DNA from: Chitinophaga sp. CF118
Lineage (GTDB): Bacteria; Bacteroidota; Bacteroidia; Chitinophagales; Chitinophagaceae
Direction of reading: 5' to 3'
Assembly: GCF_900112615.1 (NCBI RefSeq)
Contig: NZ_FOMK01000015.1
Location: 95,209 to 159,208 of the forward strand
Length of the DNA: 64,000 nt
This document shows, in pieces, positions 50,471 through 60,600 of the stretch. Position 1 is the first letter of the stretch; each line of letters starts with the position of its first letter. The translations under genes were made by a program, and so were the position numbers. The notes under the pieces were generated by a model, which was not told where the DNA came from, made no database searches, and worked only from the letters and a program-made list of their open reading frames with translations.

Positions 50471-51082
50471 TTATATTTTGTGAATTATTTTATTGACTAT
50501 AAGAAGTAGCAACATGATAAGTAAGTAAAAATGCCTGATTAACCTGGCGCGTAACGTTTTTATGCTATATGATATTTGTCGTTTAACCGTTTCCTCGCTA
50601 GTACCGGTAGCTTCAGCAATTTCCTGATGACTTAAATACTCTTTTCTGCTCATTTCAAAAGCCTTCCGCATAGCTCGGGGAAGTCTGGCAATTTCTTTGT
50701 CTATCAGCTCCCTGAATTCTTTATACAATAATTGCCCATCAGCCTCATAATTCTTTCCATCCAGGTAATCCTGGAGAGAATCTATATAATTAGCACGGAG
50801 TTCATCTCTTTTATCCATGTTCATGATTTTTCTGCGAAGGGTTATATACAGATAACCCCCTACTGAAATTTCCGGGTTAAGATTTCCCATTTTTTCCAAT
50901 AAGGAAGAGAAGGTATCCTGGACTAAATCCTTAACAAATGCGTTATTGTTAGTCATCTTAATGGCGTGAACTGTGAGAAGGGGTGAGTACTGCTCATAAA
51001 CAAGAGTGAAAGCAGCGTTATCCCGCTGATTCAATCTTCTCACTATTTCAGAATCGTCAAAAGCATCTTTAGAATTCATCAT
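50471..51082 (-). CDS. RNA polymerase ECF-type sigma-70 factor (203 aa)
   Basis: Region 2 (DNAAFTLVYEQYSPLLTVHA, then FVKDLVQDTFSSLLEKMGNL) and region 4 (LPRAMRKAFEMSRKEYLSHQ, EIAEATGTSEETVKRQISYS) are complete. The extra C-terminal hydrophobic tail (LLIMLLLLIVNKI) occurs in many Bacteroidota ECF sigma factors. It should direct transcription of the SusC/SusD genes when FecR releases it. The second Met at residue 2 is equally good as a start. Confidence 0.94.
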   Translation of the reverse strand: MMNSKDAFDDSEIVRRLNQRDNAAFTLVYEQYSPLLTVHAIKMTNNNAFVKDLVQDTFSSLLEKMGNLNPEISVGGYLYITLRRKIMNMDKRDELRANYIDSLQDYLDGKNYEADGQLLYKEFRELIDKEIARLPRAMRKAFEMSRKEYLSHQEIAEATGTSEETVKRQISYSIKTLRARLIRHFYLLIMLLLLIVNKIIHKI

Positions 51083-51671
51083 GGTGGTTTATTGTTGATT
51101 ATTGTATCCTCACGGGCAAGTATATGTTCACCAGGCAGGTAAACCGGGATTGTTTGGTTTTTATTGGTGATGTTTCGGTGTAATTATAGTTATACTCTAC
51201 TTTATTTATTTTTGTTATACCATAGGTTAAAAACCACTTCTGTGGGGATTTCCAATGATAATTAATTTGATCAGGAAGATGAGAAAAAGCGTTCCTTCCC
51301 GCTTCCGAAGATAATTGGAAACCAGTGTTCAAGAACAGCAATTGTTCCTTGTACATGTTTAAATACAAGATGGAATTTATAATATGTATATAATTCTACA
51401 GGGATCATAAGCGCAATTATCTGGAAAATTTTGCTATCCTCATGTTTATAAAATGTTAACACAAAATATTTTTTTTGAAAGAGTTCTTTATGAGGTTTAT
51501 CAGGATTAATGCCCGCTAGCATGAGTATTAGCATTTCGAACCGGGGAAGTAAATGTCGTTTTCGCCAAGATGGAGCATCTGAAATGAAACTATCGGGCAA
51601 AGAAAAAGGGGCAAATCATCACAAGTGTGATTTGCCCCTCATAATTTAAATCTTCTTTCTACGCATGAAAA
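51083..51671. other. Gene-poor stretch with a terminator at 51608-51638
   Basis: Two overlapping minus frames (51099-51368 and 51271-51600) have no recognisable domain and neither has a good start context. GGGGCAAATCA and TGATTTGCCCC form a hairpin that probably terminates the patatin-like gene region. The sister hairpin is at 42307. Confidence 0.5.
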
Positions 51672-54600
51672 TTATGGCAGATGCAGTTCATCTATCTTTC
51701 TAATTGAATGGTACCCTAGTTTACGATAACTTTCAAACTGGGCTTCGTCAAAAAATTGATCGCCGGTTGACTGTTGCGGAAAGTCAGGATTAGCTAAAGC
51801 ATATTCCCGGATATCCACAGATTCATCTCCTGTTAAGGTAGTTTTGATGTAGATCAAAGTTCCTTTTTTCTGGCTCTCTCCAGGATAAATTATATCGCCT
51901 TTAACAATATGTTTTGACTCTTTATCTTTTTTAGCAATTGCAGTAATATCAATATCAATCTCAACACCAAAGTCAATACGGCACCGCCTGATCGCGTTTG
52001 CCAGTCCTTCACAAGCGGCGTCCTCGTCCTGTTCACCATCCCCAAGCAGAATATAATGACAACGTCTCCTAACGAGTTCGTATAAGCCCATGTTATCGAA
52101 ATGCCCACCATCAGAAAGACAGACAAAATTCATATTAATATCAGATTTGCCAATGAGATCCCGTATCAGGTATAATAAACCAAATGTTGGATTCGGATTT
52201 CTCCATTTCTTCCGTCTTGGATTACCTATCCACCAACCTAAACGTAAATTAAACAGGGTTAGTAAAAATGCCAGGGGAGCAGAAGAATGATGACCTGAGT
52301 TTGGATTGACCGCAGCACCTGATATGGCCATAGCAGTACCGAGGGTTGGTCCGCCGTTTTTATTGGAGAATTCAGCAGTTGGCCTGTATCCATATTCATA
52401 GGTATGATCAATATTGTAAGTAGAAGAGCGTGTGGGGCTAAAGTCGTACCCGCAATACAGGGGTGAAAAAATAAAGGATTCAGCCTTCCTGTCTTGCCTG
52501 TCCAGGGCCGACACCACGGTAGCGTTCAGGGCTGCGTTGATAAGCGGGAATGGTCCAAAATAACCATTCTCAACGCATATGGATGATAATAAAATATCAT
52601 CATTGGTATCAAAACCAGTAAAAGCATTGGCTGTCTTTATCCTGTCTGCCCTGCTCCGCGTTGCCCCAAGGAAAGCCCTGATCAATCGGTTCCGGTAAAA
52701 ATGATGCAACGAAAATTCATTTACACCAATCCGCCAGCTTAACAGAAGAGTGATGCCCGCCAAAACGAGAGTGAGCAATAGGTTGTTGCACCAGTGCCAC
52801 TTGCCGGAATATATTGGAGTTAATCCATTATCCGGAAATCTGATTTTTTCGTTAATCCAGGAGCCAATTAAAAGCACGCCAATCATAAAAATAAACGGAA
52901 CGATTTTAATTATCTTAGCTGTAGGGTTCTTCGTTTTCTTCGAAGTCTCCTCCTTTGATTCAAATGCTTTTTTTACTCCCCAGCCAACAACTCCTGACCA
53001 TCCACCCATGATACCCAGGGTAGTCAGGATATCCATGGTATCAAGCCGTTTAAAGTAGTATTTCCACAGGTCATGCATAATTAAGGATGCGAAACTAACA
53101 ATTATCCAAAAGAGTATAAAGCGGTGGATATAACCACCCAGTCTGCCCCACCATTCACGCCGGTAGTCAGGAAACAGGTTGCCCATTAGTGCCATTCTAA
53201 TAATTACTGCTATTGAAAAAATTTCCAGGATAATGGGTACGCCTGTCACCGCAATAATTTTTTCAGGATCTATTATGGTATGAAGATTTACAAAGTCGTA
53301 AATAGTGTTGATATTCATCCAGTATATACCTAACAGGAAAGCGAATGCTGCAGATGCTACTATAGATGATAAGATGATAGCAAGAATAGTGGGCTTGCAG
53401 GATTTGTGTGTGTTGTTCTCTAAAGTCTTTGTGGCAATCTCACTATCATTTTGCATCGGATCCTGTCTAATGTGGTAGTTTCCCCGTAATGCAAGCCAAA
53501 GGAAGGCTGCAAGTGCAGAGATGGCAATAATAAGGAATATCCACATTCCGGTTTTAATATCAGAAGGAGGTCTGCCTGTTGCGACGAAATACATACTAAT
53601 TAACAACGCACAAAGGCTTCCCCAGAGTACTAATAAGTGCGGAGTAAAAGCAGTTACTTTCGTCATGTATGAAAGGCTAAGTTTTAACCTTTCCCAAATT
53701 TGGGGACAGTGAGCATCTGTCGATTCTTTATCAATTTTGCAAAAAGATCGCATGGCTACGGCGATTAGCAGGGAGCCAGGGATTAGCATGACCATAGTGT
53801 ACAAAAGAATCTGAAGTGGACTTAGTGCAGTCATATGGTCTTTAGAGGCTTTCCATCCTACATAAATATCCGAAATCAAAGAGAGCACAGTTAACAAGCT
53901 AAGTAACAAAACAACCTGGTTAATAACAGTGTTTCTAAGCCACGTTATGCCGGTAGTCCAGGCGTCGGTCGACATAATACCAACGTTAGGGGATAAATAA
54001 TTACTGAACATCCTAAGCCAGCGAATAGGGCGAACTTCGTCCGCCAGTGGATCTCCGGACTTGTCCGGACTTAAACGGTCATTAATTTTACAGAACGACC
54101 CTGACCGTTTTATCCATGAAGTCAACCAGGTGCCAATATAACCGCCACCCGATACTGTTGACATATAATCAAATTGATGAAGGACGTTTAAGCTTGCCAG
54201 TCGTTGTAAAATCCCCAAATTAAATGTAGCAGACCTAATACCACCGCCAGATAATGCAATACCCATTAGCTTCATATCTCTGGCTTTTATTAAAGGATCA
54301 AATACCTCCTCTTTGTGAGCGTAACTCGTCCGTTGTTCCCTGGTATTATCATCCTTCCCTGCAAATGTTATGCTCCATTCTTTTTCCCTGGCCTTCCTCG
54401 CCTTTGATATTTCAATCAGTTCATCCCGGAAAAGTGTTTCAAACGGTAAAGGGAAATTTTTCCCTTTAAGTGCACAGAGAAGTTTATAATCGTTAGTCAG
54501 ATAACGTTTGGCTTGCTCTTCCTTTCCATTCCACCATGTTTTATAAGTATCTCTATCCGCACTACTCAGGATATCCTTATGATCGGGAACACCGGTTGTA

Positions 54601-55142
54601 TGTAACGGGCCCTCGTATAACTGGTAAAGGCGTATATGATAGGTTTTATTATCCTTATCTGCCAGCGCTAAAATTACCTGCAAGGGCATATATCGTAATC
54701 TTTCCACCAGTACGATGCGTTCCTCTGGTTGCGTGTACAGAACAGCCCTGATCCGTTCACGCCAGAAAAATGGAGGCCGAAACAGTACCAGGTCGGTATT
54801 TTTGTCCTTATACCCCAATAATGAGGTCCATTGCAGGGTTGAATCCCTGGTCCTCACATTGATTGATAACCATTGCAAAAGATGAAGGATTTTGGTAAAG
54901 TATCGTTCTGAGAGGTTGTTAAAATCTGCTACTGTAGGGCTATGCCAGATCAAATCCTTTATCCGGTTTCGTTGACTCAGTCTTAGGTCCTCGACAAGAA
55001 TATCATCAATAGTTAATTCTACCCAATCTTTTTTGTTAACCAGTTTCTGCGACAAATTATTGGCAGGCTTACTTTTAAGGATGTCCTGAAACAGCGTGAG
55101 GTAAGATACTGCCTCGGCCGTAAGATCGGTTACAATGTCCAT
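51672..55142 (-). CDS. Patatin-like phospholipase with multiple membrane helices (1156 aa)
   Basis: The patatin fold is split. The oxyanion loop SGGGIRSATFNLG (298-310) and the nucleophile elbow STVSGGGYIG (328-337, Ser 331) precede a large insert. The insert (about 420-800) has around ten membrane helices. The catalytic Asp lies in CLSDGGHFDNMGLYEL near residue 1030. This is a known family of large membrane-embedded patatin-like proteins, predicted phospholipases that act on membrane lipids. N-terminal residues 1-280 form an extra domain of unknown function. The gene stands alone between a sigma-controlled operon and a pseudogene. Confidence 0.88.
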   Translation of the reverse strand: MDIVTDLTAEAVSYLTLFQDILKSKPANNLSQKLVNKKDWVELTIDDILVEDLRLSQRNRIKDLIWHSPTVADFNNLSERYFTKILHLLQWLSINVRTRDSTLQWTSLLGYKDKNTDLVLFRPPFFWRERIRAVLYTQPEERIVLVERLRYMPLQVILALADKDNKTYHIRLYQLYEGPLHTTGVPDHKDILSSADRDTYKTWWNGKEEQAKRYLTNDYKLLCALKGKNFPLPFETLFRDELIEISKARKAREKEWSITFAGKDDNTREQRTSYAHKEEVFDPLIKARDMKLMGIALSGGGIRSATFNLGILQRLASLNVLHQFDYMSTVSGGGYIGTWLTSWIKRSGSFCKINDRLSPDKSGDPLADEVRPIRWLRMFSNYLSPNVGIMSTDAWTTGITWLRNTVINQVVLLLSLLTVLSLISDIYVGWKASKDHMTALSPLQILLYTMVMLIPGSLLIAVAMRSFCKIDKESTDAHCPQIWERLKLSLSYMTKVTAFTPHLLVLWGSLCALLISMYFVATGRPPSDIKTGMWIFLIIAISALAAFLWLALRGNYHIRQDPMQNDSEIATKTLENNTHKSCKPTILAIILSSIVASAAFAFLLGIYWMNINTIYDFVNLHTIIDPEKIIAVTGVPIILEIFSIAVIIRMALMGNLFPDYRREWWGRLGGYIHRFILFWIIVSFASLIMHDLWKYYFKRLDTMDILTTLGIMGGWSGVVGWGVKKAFESKEETSKKTKNPTAKIIKIVPFIFMIGVLLIGSWINEKIRFPDNGLTPIYSGKWHWCNNLLLTLVLAGITLLLSWRIGVNEFSLHHFYRNRLIRAFLGATRSRADRIKTANAFTGFDTNDDILLSSICVENGYFGPFPLINAALNATVVSALDRQDRKAESFIFSPLYCGYDFSPTRSSTYNIDHTYEYGYRPTAEFSNKNGGPTLGTAMAISGAAVNPNSGHHSSAPLAFLLTLFNLRLGWWIGNPRRKKWRNPNPTFGLLYLIRDLIGKSDINMNFVCLSDGGHFDNMGLYELVRRRCHYILLGDGEQDEDAACEGLANAIRRCRIDFGVEIDIDITAIAKKDKESKHIVKGDIIYPGESQKKGTLIYIKTTLTGDESVDIREYALANPDFPQQSTGDQFFDEAQFESYRKLGYHSIRKIDELHLP

Positions 55143-55838
55143 GCTACACAGTTATTAAGTTTGGTTAAAGGTGAAAATAATACGTGATGTCTGACATGCA
55201 GATAACATTATTCGAAAATCATCCTGAGGAAAATTCAAGCAGCAAGAGTTATAAAATGACTATTTATTTTAACAATTCAAATTGTGGTTAATTAGGGAAG
55301 AACGTTGCTCTATATATTACGGAGAGTCGATCTTTTATGATGTGAAATTCAGTGTCCTGCTGTAATATCCCGGATTATTTTCCAGATGCCCGTGCATATT
55401 AATTCACTCAAACAAAGCTGTTTTGAAAGGCAAATTGAGAAATTCTCATGTCAGAAAATATTTTCTATTATGCTAGTCGATGTGGAAATCTCCAACCCAT
55501 TAGTTACCCATTAAACAAACTACTTAATAGCTTGTTATGATCATTAGTTTAGGGAAATGAGGTTAAGCACAGGTTAAAAGATTAGATCGACATTATTATA
55601 TTTAAAAGCTAAGCTAAAGAAATGTGATGGGTTATAAAATACCAAGTAGTTGGTATTTTTCTTCTTTACATAAACTTTATCTGCAATTCAAATTGAACTT
55701 CCGCAGAAGATCCATTATTTCAGCCTGAAACTGGAGAATCTGAAGATTACATTTTGGATTATCGTCCCTATCATTCGGCGTTACGATACAATTCTCGAAC
55801 ATATGTCTTTTTGATGTTAGAGGATTGGCCAATATAAC
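55143..55838. other. About 700 bp without a gene
   Basis: No protein-like frame is present on either strand. The only site is the perfect dyad ATACCAAGTAGTTGGTAT at 55639-55656, described separately. Confidence 0.5.
55639..55656. promoter_or_regulatory. Dyad ATACCAAGTAGTTGGTAT, operator-like
   Basis: Perfectly symmetric seven-base arms around GTAG, followed by TTTTTCTTC. Sister site at 540-557. Such dyads before T-rich -7 regions are typical of TetR-family targets, but no TetR gene is in view. Confidence 0.4.
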
Positions 55839-56290
55839 TTACTCTGCCTTACCCCGTTTCTGGTCAAAGAAATTATCTACTTCACCAATTGCCGTCCTGG
55901 TGCATCTCATAATAATATCCTGGAGGTCTGCGCCTGAACTGTGCAGAGGATCAATTGCTTTTACCAATTTTGCCCTCAATGCAAAAAGTTCCGCTCTATT
56001 AAATTTACTTGACTCTTTTACTAATTCCAGTTTCATTCGCTGCTCCTGTTGATCTTGTTTGGGGTTAAATATTCCATTCAGTTGACTGCATTGGTCGCAA
56101 ACGCCGTTTTTATTTACCAGGGCACACCTATTATCAAAAATGCTGGTCATCGTATCCCTCGAAAAGTTCAGGAGATGTTTTACAACGCCTTCCGTCTTCT
56201 CCAGGATGAGGCAAATTTCTTTGATTTGAAAATCGTAAATATCTTTTAATATCAACGCTACCTGGTTTTCTATAGGTAAGGTTTTCGAGA
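55839..56290 (-). pseudogene. Sigma-factor C-terminal remnant
   Basis: From about codon 28 of a longer frame the sequence ISKTLPIENQVALILKDIYD, FQIKEICLILEKTEGVVKHL, then CALVNKNGVCDQCSQLNGIF matches the region-4 and C-terminal part of a Bacteroidota ECF-like sigma factor with the Cys motif CDQC. Region 2 is missing, and upstream the frame enters the antisense of an SDR fragment. It cannot function as a sigma factor. Confidence 0.65.
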
Positions 56291-56406
56291 TGCATTGCGG
56301 TGACATACACCTTTGCACCATGTTGGGCGAATGAACGGGCAACTGCGCCTGCAATTTCTCCCGATGCTGCAAATATCACGGCTACTTTGTCTTTTAGATT
56401 TTCCAT
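56277..56406 (-). pseudogene. SDR oxidoreductase N-terminal remnant
   Basis: The first 43 codons (MENLKDKVAVIFAASGEIAG, then AVARSFAQHGAKVYVT) are the Rossmann start of a short-chain dehydrogenase/reductase, with an A-x-S-G-x-I-A-G cofactor loop. Directly after AKVYVT the frame continues into the sigma-factor remnant out of register. The catalytic Tyr-x-x-x-Lys part is lost. Confidence 0.65.
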
Positions 56407-56706
56407 CTTTGTTTGTTTTTATCTATTGACGATTTAGCCATGCAAAACGATCGGAATTTTTCAAAAAAAATAAACATTATTTCATAATTCATTGATTACA
56501 AGCTCCTTTCATTGAAAATGTTTTTTGTACTTCCTCATCTAAAACACGACACCCTACAATGCCACAGTTGCCAGAAACTAATTCCTTTCAAGTGAACTAT
56601 TTAGGGAATGGCATTCTTTTTGTCCGTCAAAGTGCATATCTTGATAGATATAGCGGGTTGAGAGAACTGGGGTTTCCACATTAGTAATTATTTTCAAAAT
56701 ATAGAT

Positions 56707-57495
56707 ATGAAAAAAATTGTTCCTCTTCTTACGCTATTAATAAGCATTCATTTCGCCCAGGCTCAGGATTTCAGCGCATATAAAAAAGCATTCTTTATTC
56801 GGGGCAAAGACACGTTACGTTACAGAATTTTATATCCTGAAAACTATAGGAAAGAAAAGTCCTATCCGTTGGTAGTTTTCCTGCATTCTGCGGGCCTAAG
56901 AGGGAATGACAATGAACATCAACTCGCCGAAACTGGTCGTTTTTTCTTAAATGATCCGGTCCGGAAAAAATTTCCTGCCTTTGTAGTTTTCCCGCAATGC
57001 CCTGCGGACAGCATGTGGAACAAAATCCCTCCGGGACCGCCCTACGATACAACAGTAGCATTTAACCATACGATGAACACCCTGGCACTTTCAACACCGG
57101 AACGGTTGGTAAAACTTTTAATTGACAGTTTAGCTGAACATAAAATCGCAGACATAAAAAGAATTTACCTGGGCGGCAGTTCGCTTGGTGCCTTTGGCAC
57201 TTACGATTTGATAATCCATTATCCCGATTATTTTGCGGCCGCTTTCCCTATATGCGGGCAGGCTAATGTAGAGCTATATCCTAAAAGAGCATCCAACGTT
57301 CCAGTGTGGATTTTTCACGGTGCAATTGATGACATTATTAACCCTTGGCCCGATAGGAGCCTGATTACAGCGTTACAGCATAGCGGTGCAAAAAATGCGA
57401 AATATACAGAATACCCAGGCTTAAAACATAACATCGATACCAATGTATTTGCTGAGCCAGATTTGTTCCCGTGGTTATTTTCATTTAAAAAATAG
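56707..57495 (+). CDS. Secreted alpha/beta-hydrolase esterase (262 aa)
   Basis: A signal peptide (MKKIVPLLTLLISIHFAQAQ) leads a complete alpha/beta hydrolase. The oxyanion region is YPLVVFLHSAGLRGND, the nucleophile elbow YLGGSSLGAFGTYD (Ser in G-G-S-S-L-G), the acid probably Asp in HGAIDDIIN, and the His in GLKHNIDTN. The pattern is that of phospholipase/carboxylesterase-type and feruloyl-esterase-like exported enzymes of Bacteroidota, and the substrate is an unknown ester. It is convergent with the giant gene, with the terminator-like element 57552-57588 between. Confidence 0.88.
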   Translation: MKKIVPLLTLLISIHFAQAQDFSAYKKAFFIRGKDTLRYRILYPENYRKEKSYPLVVFLHSAGLRGNDNEHQLAETGRFFLNDPVRKKFPAFVVFPQCPADSMWNKIPPGPPYDTTVAFNHTMNTLALSTPERLVKLLIDSLAEHKIADIKRIYLGGSSLGAFGTYDLIIHYPDYFAAAFPICGQANVELYPKRASNVPVWIFHGAIDDIINPWPDRSLITALQHSGAKNAKYTEYPGLKHNIDTNVFAEPDLFPWLFSFKK

Positions 57496-57551
57496 CGTAA
57501 AGTGTTAAATGAAAAAATGTTTACATCCACTAAATAAGCCGACACAAAAAT

Positions 57552-57588
57552 GGGAATAATCAAGCATTATCGCCTAACTATTCCCATT
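57552..57588 (-). repeat. GGGAATAATCAAGCAT element after the giant gene
   Basis: Same imperfect hairpin as at 3965, 27767 and 28792. Because the flank and the gene tail are both repeated at 3965-4214, the element moved together with the 3' end of the giant gene. Confidence 0.65.
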
Positions 57589-57605
57589 CGGAAAACAAAC
57601 AATTT

Positions 57606-60600
57606 CTACACTACCTGAAAAACAATCTTACTAACATCTACCAGCGAGGTACTACCACCAGCGTCTTGTCGACTACTACCCGTACCAATAAATGCTTTAA
57701 ACGTTGTCATAGCATCTGATTGGTTCATTTTCTGTCCTATTCTTAACCATGTGTAAAAACTCTGTATCATTCCATCAGTATGACCAGCATACAGCGCATG
57801 GTTATATACACCAGGACTGCTGATTGACCATCCATCCGGGGTGATATTCCTTAATTTAGCATCATTAAGGAAGGTGGTAGCATTATTAATAATAAAATAG
57901 GCTTTCAGGTCGTCAAGTTTCTCTGTTGCTATTTTTTTGGGGTTAATATTAATCACATTCAGCCATGTTTGTTTTAAAGAGGTTAACAAAGAATGGGCAA
58001 ATAATGCTTTGAGCAAAGTAACCAAAGATTCAAGTTGCGTCTGACTGGGAATATACAGGCAGGTTTTTACTCCTTTCCCATTTAAACTCGGAAGAGTAGG
58101 AATTGCAGGTATTTCCAACGGTGTAATACCGTCCTTTACGGTTCCATCCTGTGATAATCCTTCCTGCCCCCACGGATGATTTACAAATTCAATGCCGATG
58201 CTTGAGCTATTAATAGGATCGCCGTGATTAGCCAGTTCGCAGACATCCAGGAACTGAATTATTGAACCATCCTTATTAATACAAAAATGAGGCATCGCTT
58301 TGAAAGATTTCGTCGGATTAACATCCGGGAATTTGATAACCGAAAACTGTGAAATAGTTTTAAAGTCGCCAAATCCTGCTGTTTCATGAAGGACTATTTT
58401 ATCCAGAGCTTCCGGCGCCCTATAAGCACCTGCGCAATATCTCGTTATTGAAGTATCAACCAAATCCTGAAAATGCCTGTCAGAAGTTTTTTTATCTTCA
58501 GAAAAACTGCCATCCGGTTTTTTATATAATCCAGTCCAGTTAGTCAGGTTGGCAACCACCGGACCTTCTTCACCATTGACAACAAGCGTATTTTCATTCA
58601 CTGGATTAAAAGCCCTGACCCGTGTTTGATTATCACCGGAACCTATTATAGCACCTCCGGTAGTATTTCCATAAAGGGATTTATCATAAGCATCTTTATA
58701 GTAAATGAGTAAAGGTATCTGTACATCTTTTACTGCATCTATGGTTTTCACCACATTCTCAGTTTTGGCTATAAATACAGAGAGCGCTTCGTCATACTTA
58801 CTGCCTGTAGCGGGATCAATAATGGTAAACATGGTTGTATTGCTGCTGTCATCGCCTTTAATACCTATAAGCAAGCGACCATGCAGCATTTTAGGGTCTG
58901 AACTTTCAAGGTCAATCACCCATATTGGTCCATTCTTCTGAAGAATATCATAATAAAAACTAACAGGATATTCAGTATTGGAGGATGCCATTTTCAACCT
59001 GGTAGTATTACAAAAAGCACCTAGTTTCTCAATGGTGATACCGGTTTTTATGAAGGGAATATATTCCGGACCAACTGCAGTGATATAATCATTAACTGAC
59101 TGATTTTGCTTCTTCTTCCAGTTAGCCATCATCGTAGTGACCGTAGCCCAGCAAGCATTAGGGGTTTGTTGTTTTATTGGCACTATTGTTCCAGGTACAG
59201 TAAAATCATACTGAGGACCTTTATCGTTTATGGTTTTAAACTCTGCTGTTTTAGAGCCTCCAACCGTAGTTTCTGTTGCCGAAAAATTCCCCTTTCTTGT
59301 TTTGGCTAAATCGACCGCCGCACTTATTGGAGACGTTTCCTGTTTTTTACTTTTAGTCTCCTCTCCTTCCGATTTCCCGCCATCAATCTGCTGTTGCAAA
59401 TGTTGTTTTGTAAGCTTATTGTATTCTTCCTGACTAATCGCTCCGCTGTCCCTGGCTTGTTTTAAAGAATCAGATATTTTATCGGAGTGCTGCGTATTGT
59501 GATCCTGCATGGCCAGTTCTTTGGCCATTTCCGCATAGGATTTTGCACTATCCTGGTTTGATAAATATGTTTTTAATGCAGTCTGCTGTGTTGCATCCAA
59601 ACCAGTTATGTCTTTAAATACGCCGCTCTTTCCAAGTAAATCTGACAAGCCCGCCAGTCCTGCGCCTGGAGTAGGCAGAGCAGGTGCATTCTGAATATTC
59701 ACCATAGGTGGAGCGAAGTCTTTAAAGGCAGCCTTCCAGTCTGTAATAGTGGGTGTAGGTACTGTTATTGGAGCAAAAGGCGTTGGTTCGTCTGTATTAG
59801 GAAACTTATTCCAATCCTGCAGACGGTCGGTTTCAATTTTTTCACAGGCATTGCAATAAGATTGTAGTGTTTCTGCAAACACACCTCTTGAAGGCACACT
59901 AATGCGGTAAGGCTCTACCGGTGTAAGTGGTTTGTAATGGTCGAACAGTGTAACTTCTTCCGGGTTGCCGTTAGGTGCTGCTTCCTCAATAAATGAGTTG
60001 CTCACCTTATAACCTGCGGCCACAGGGAATACCAGGGAGTTACCCGCAACTGTTATCAACTGATTCTTAACCACAGAGGCCAGGCTTCTTAAATTAGGGA
60101 GTTTAGCCCCTGCCCTGTCGTACAGCTCAATTCCAAAGCCATCCAGCAACATATATCTCCTGTCTGGATCCAACCGGTACCAGAGGATTTTATTGTAATA
60201 TTCAAGATTGCTGTTTAAGTGTTCGATGAGTTTATTGACGAGGAAAATATCTTCTTTTCTTGGGTTCCTTTTTTCTTCGGTATTTTCCGGAATATATAAT
60301 GTTGTTCCGTCCAGTAGATCGTCGCCGCTGTAACCATAAAACAGCGGTCCGTTGTAATGCGGTGTTGAGTAATATATTTGAATGCTTTGAACATTCAATA
60401 AAATATTTAAACTTTTCACGGTTGCATCATTGCTGTCCAGTGTGATATGCTCTTCAAATTCATTGCGTTTTAAACCTGTTTGTCCATCAAAATCTACCTT
60501 CATTAATCTTTCGCCACCATTGTATTTAGCCGAAGTTGAAAAATCACCAGTTATACTTTTTCCACCCTTCATTGGTTTAAAATATATAGTTTCTACTATC

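Noticed and set aside
51099..51600. Two overlapping minus frames between the sigma factor and the patatin gene
   Set aside because: No recognisable domain, no good start context, and one runs into a terminator hairpin.
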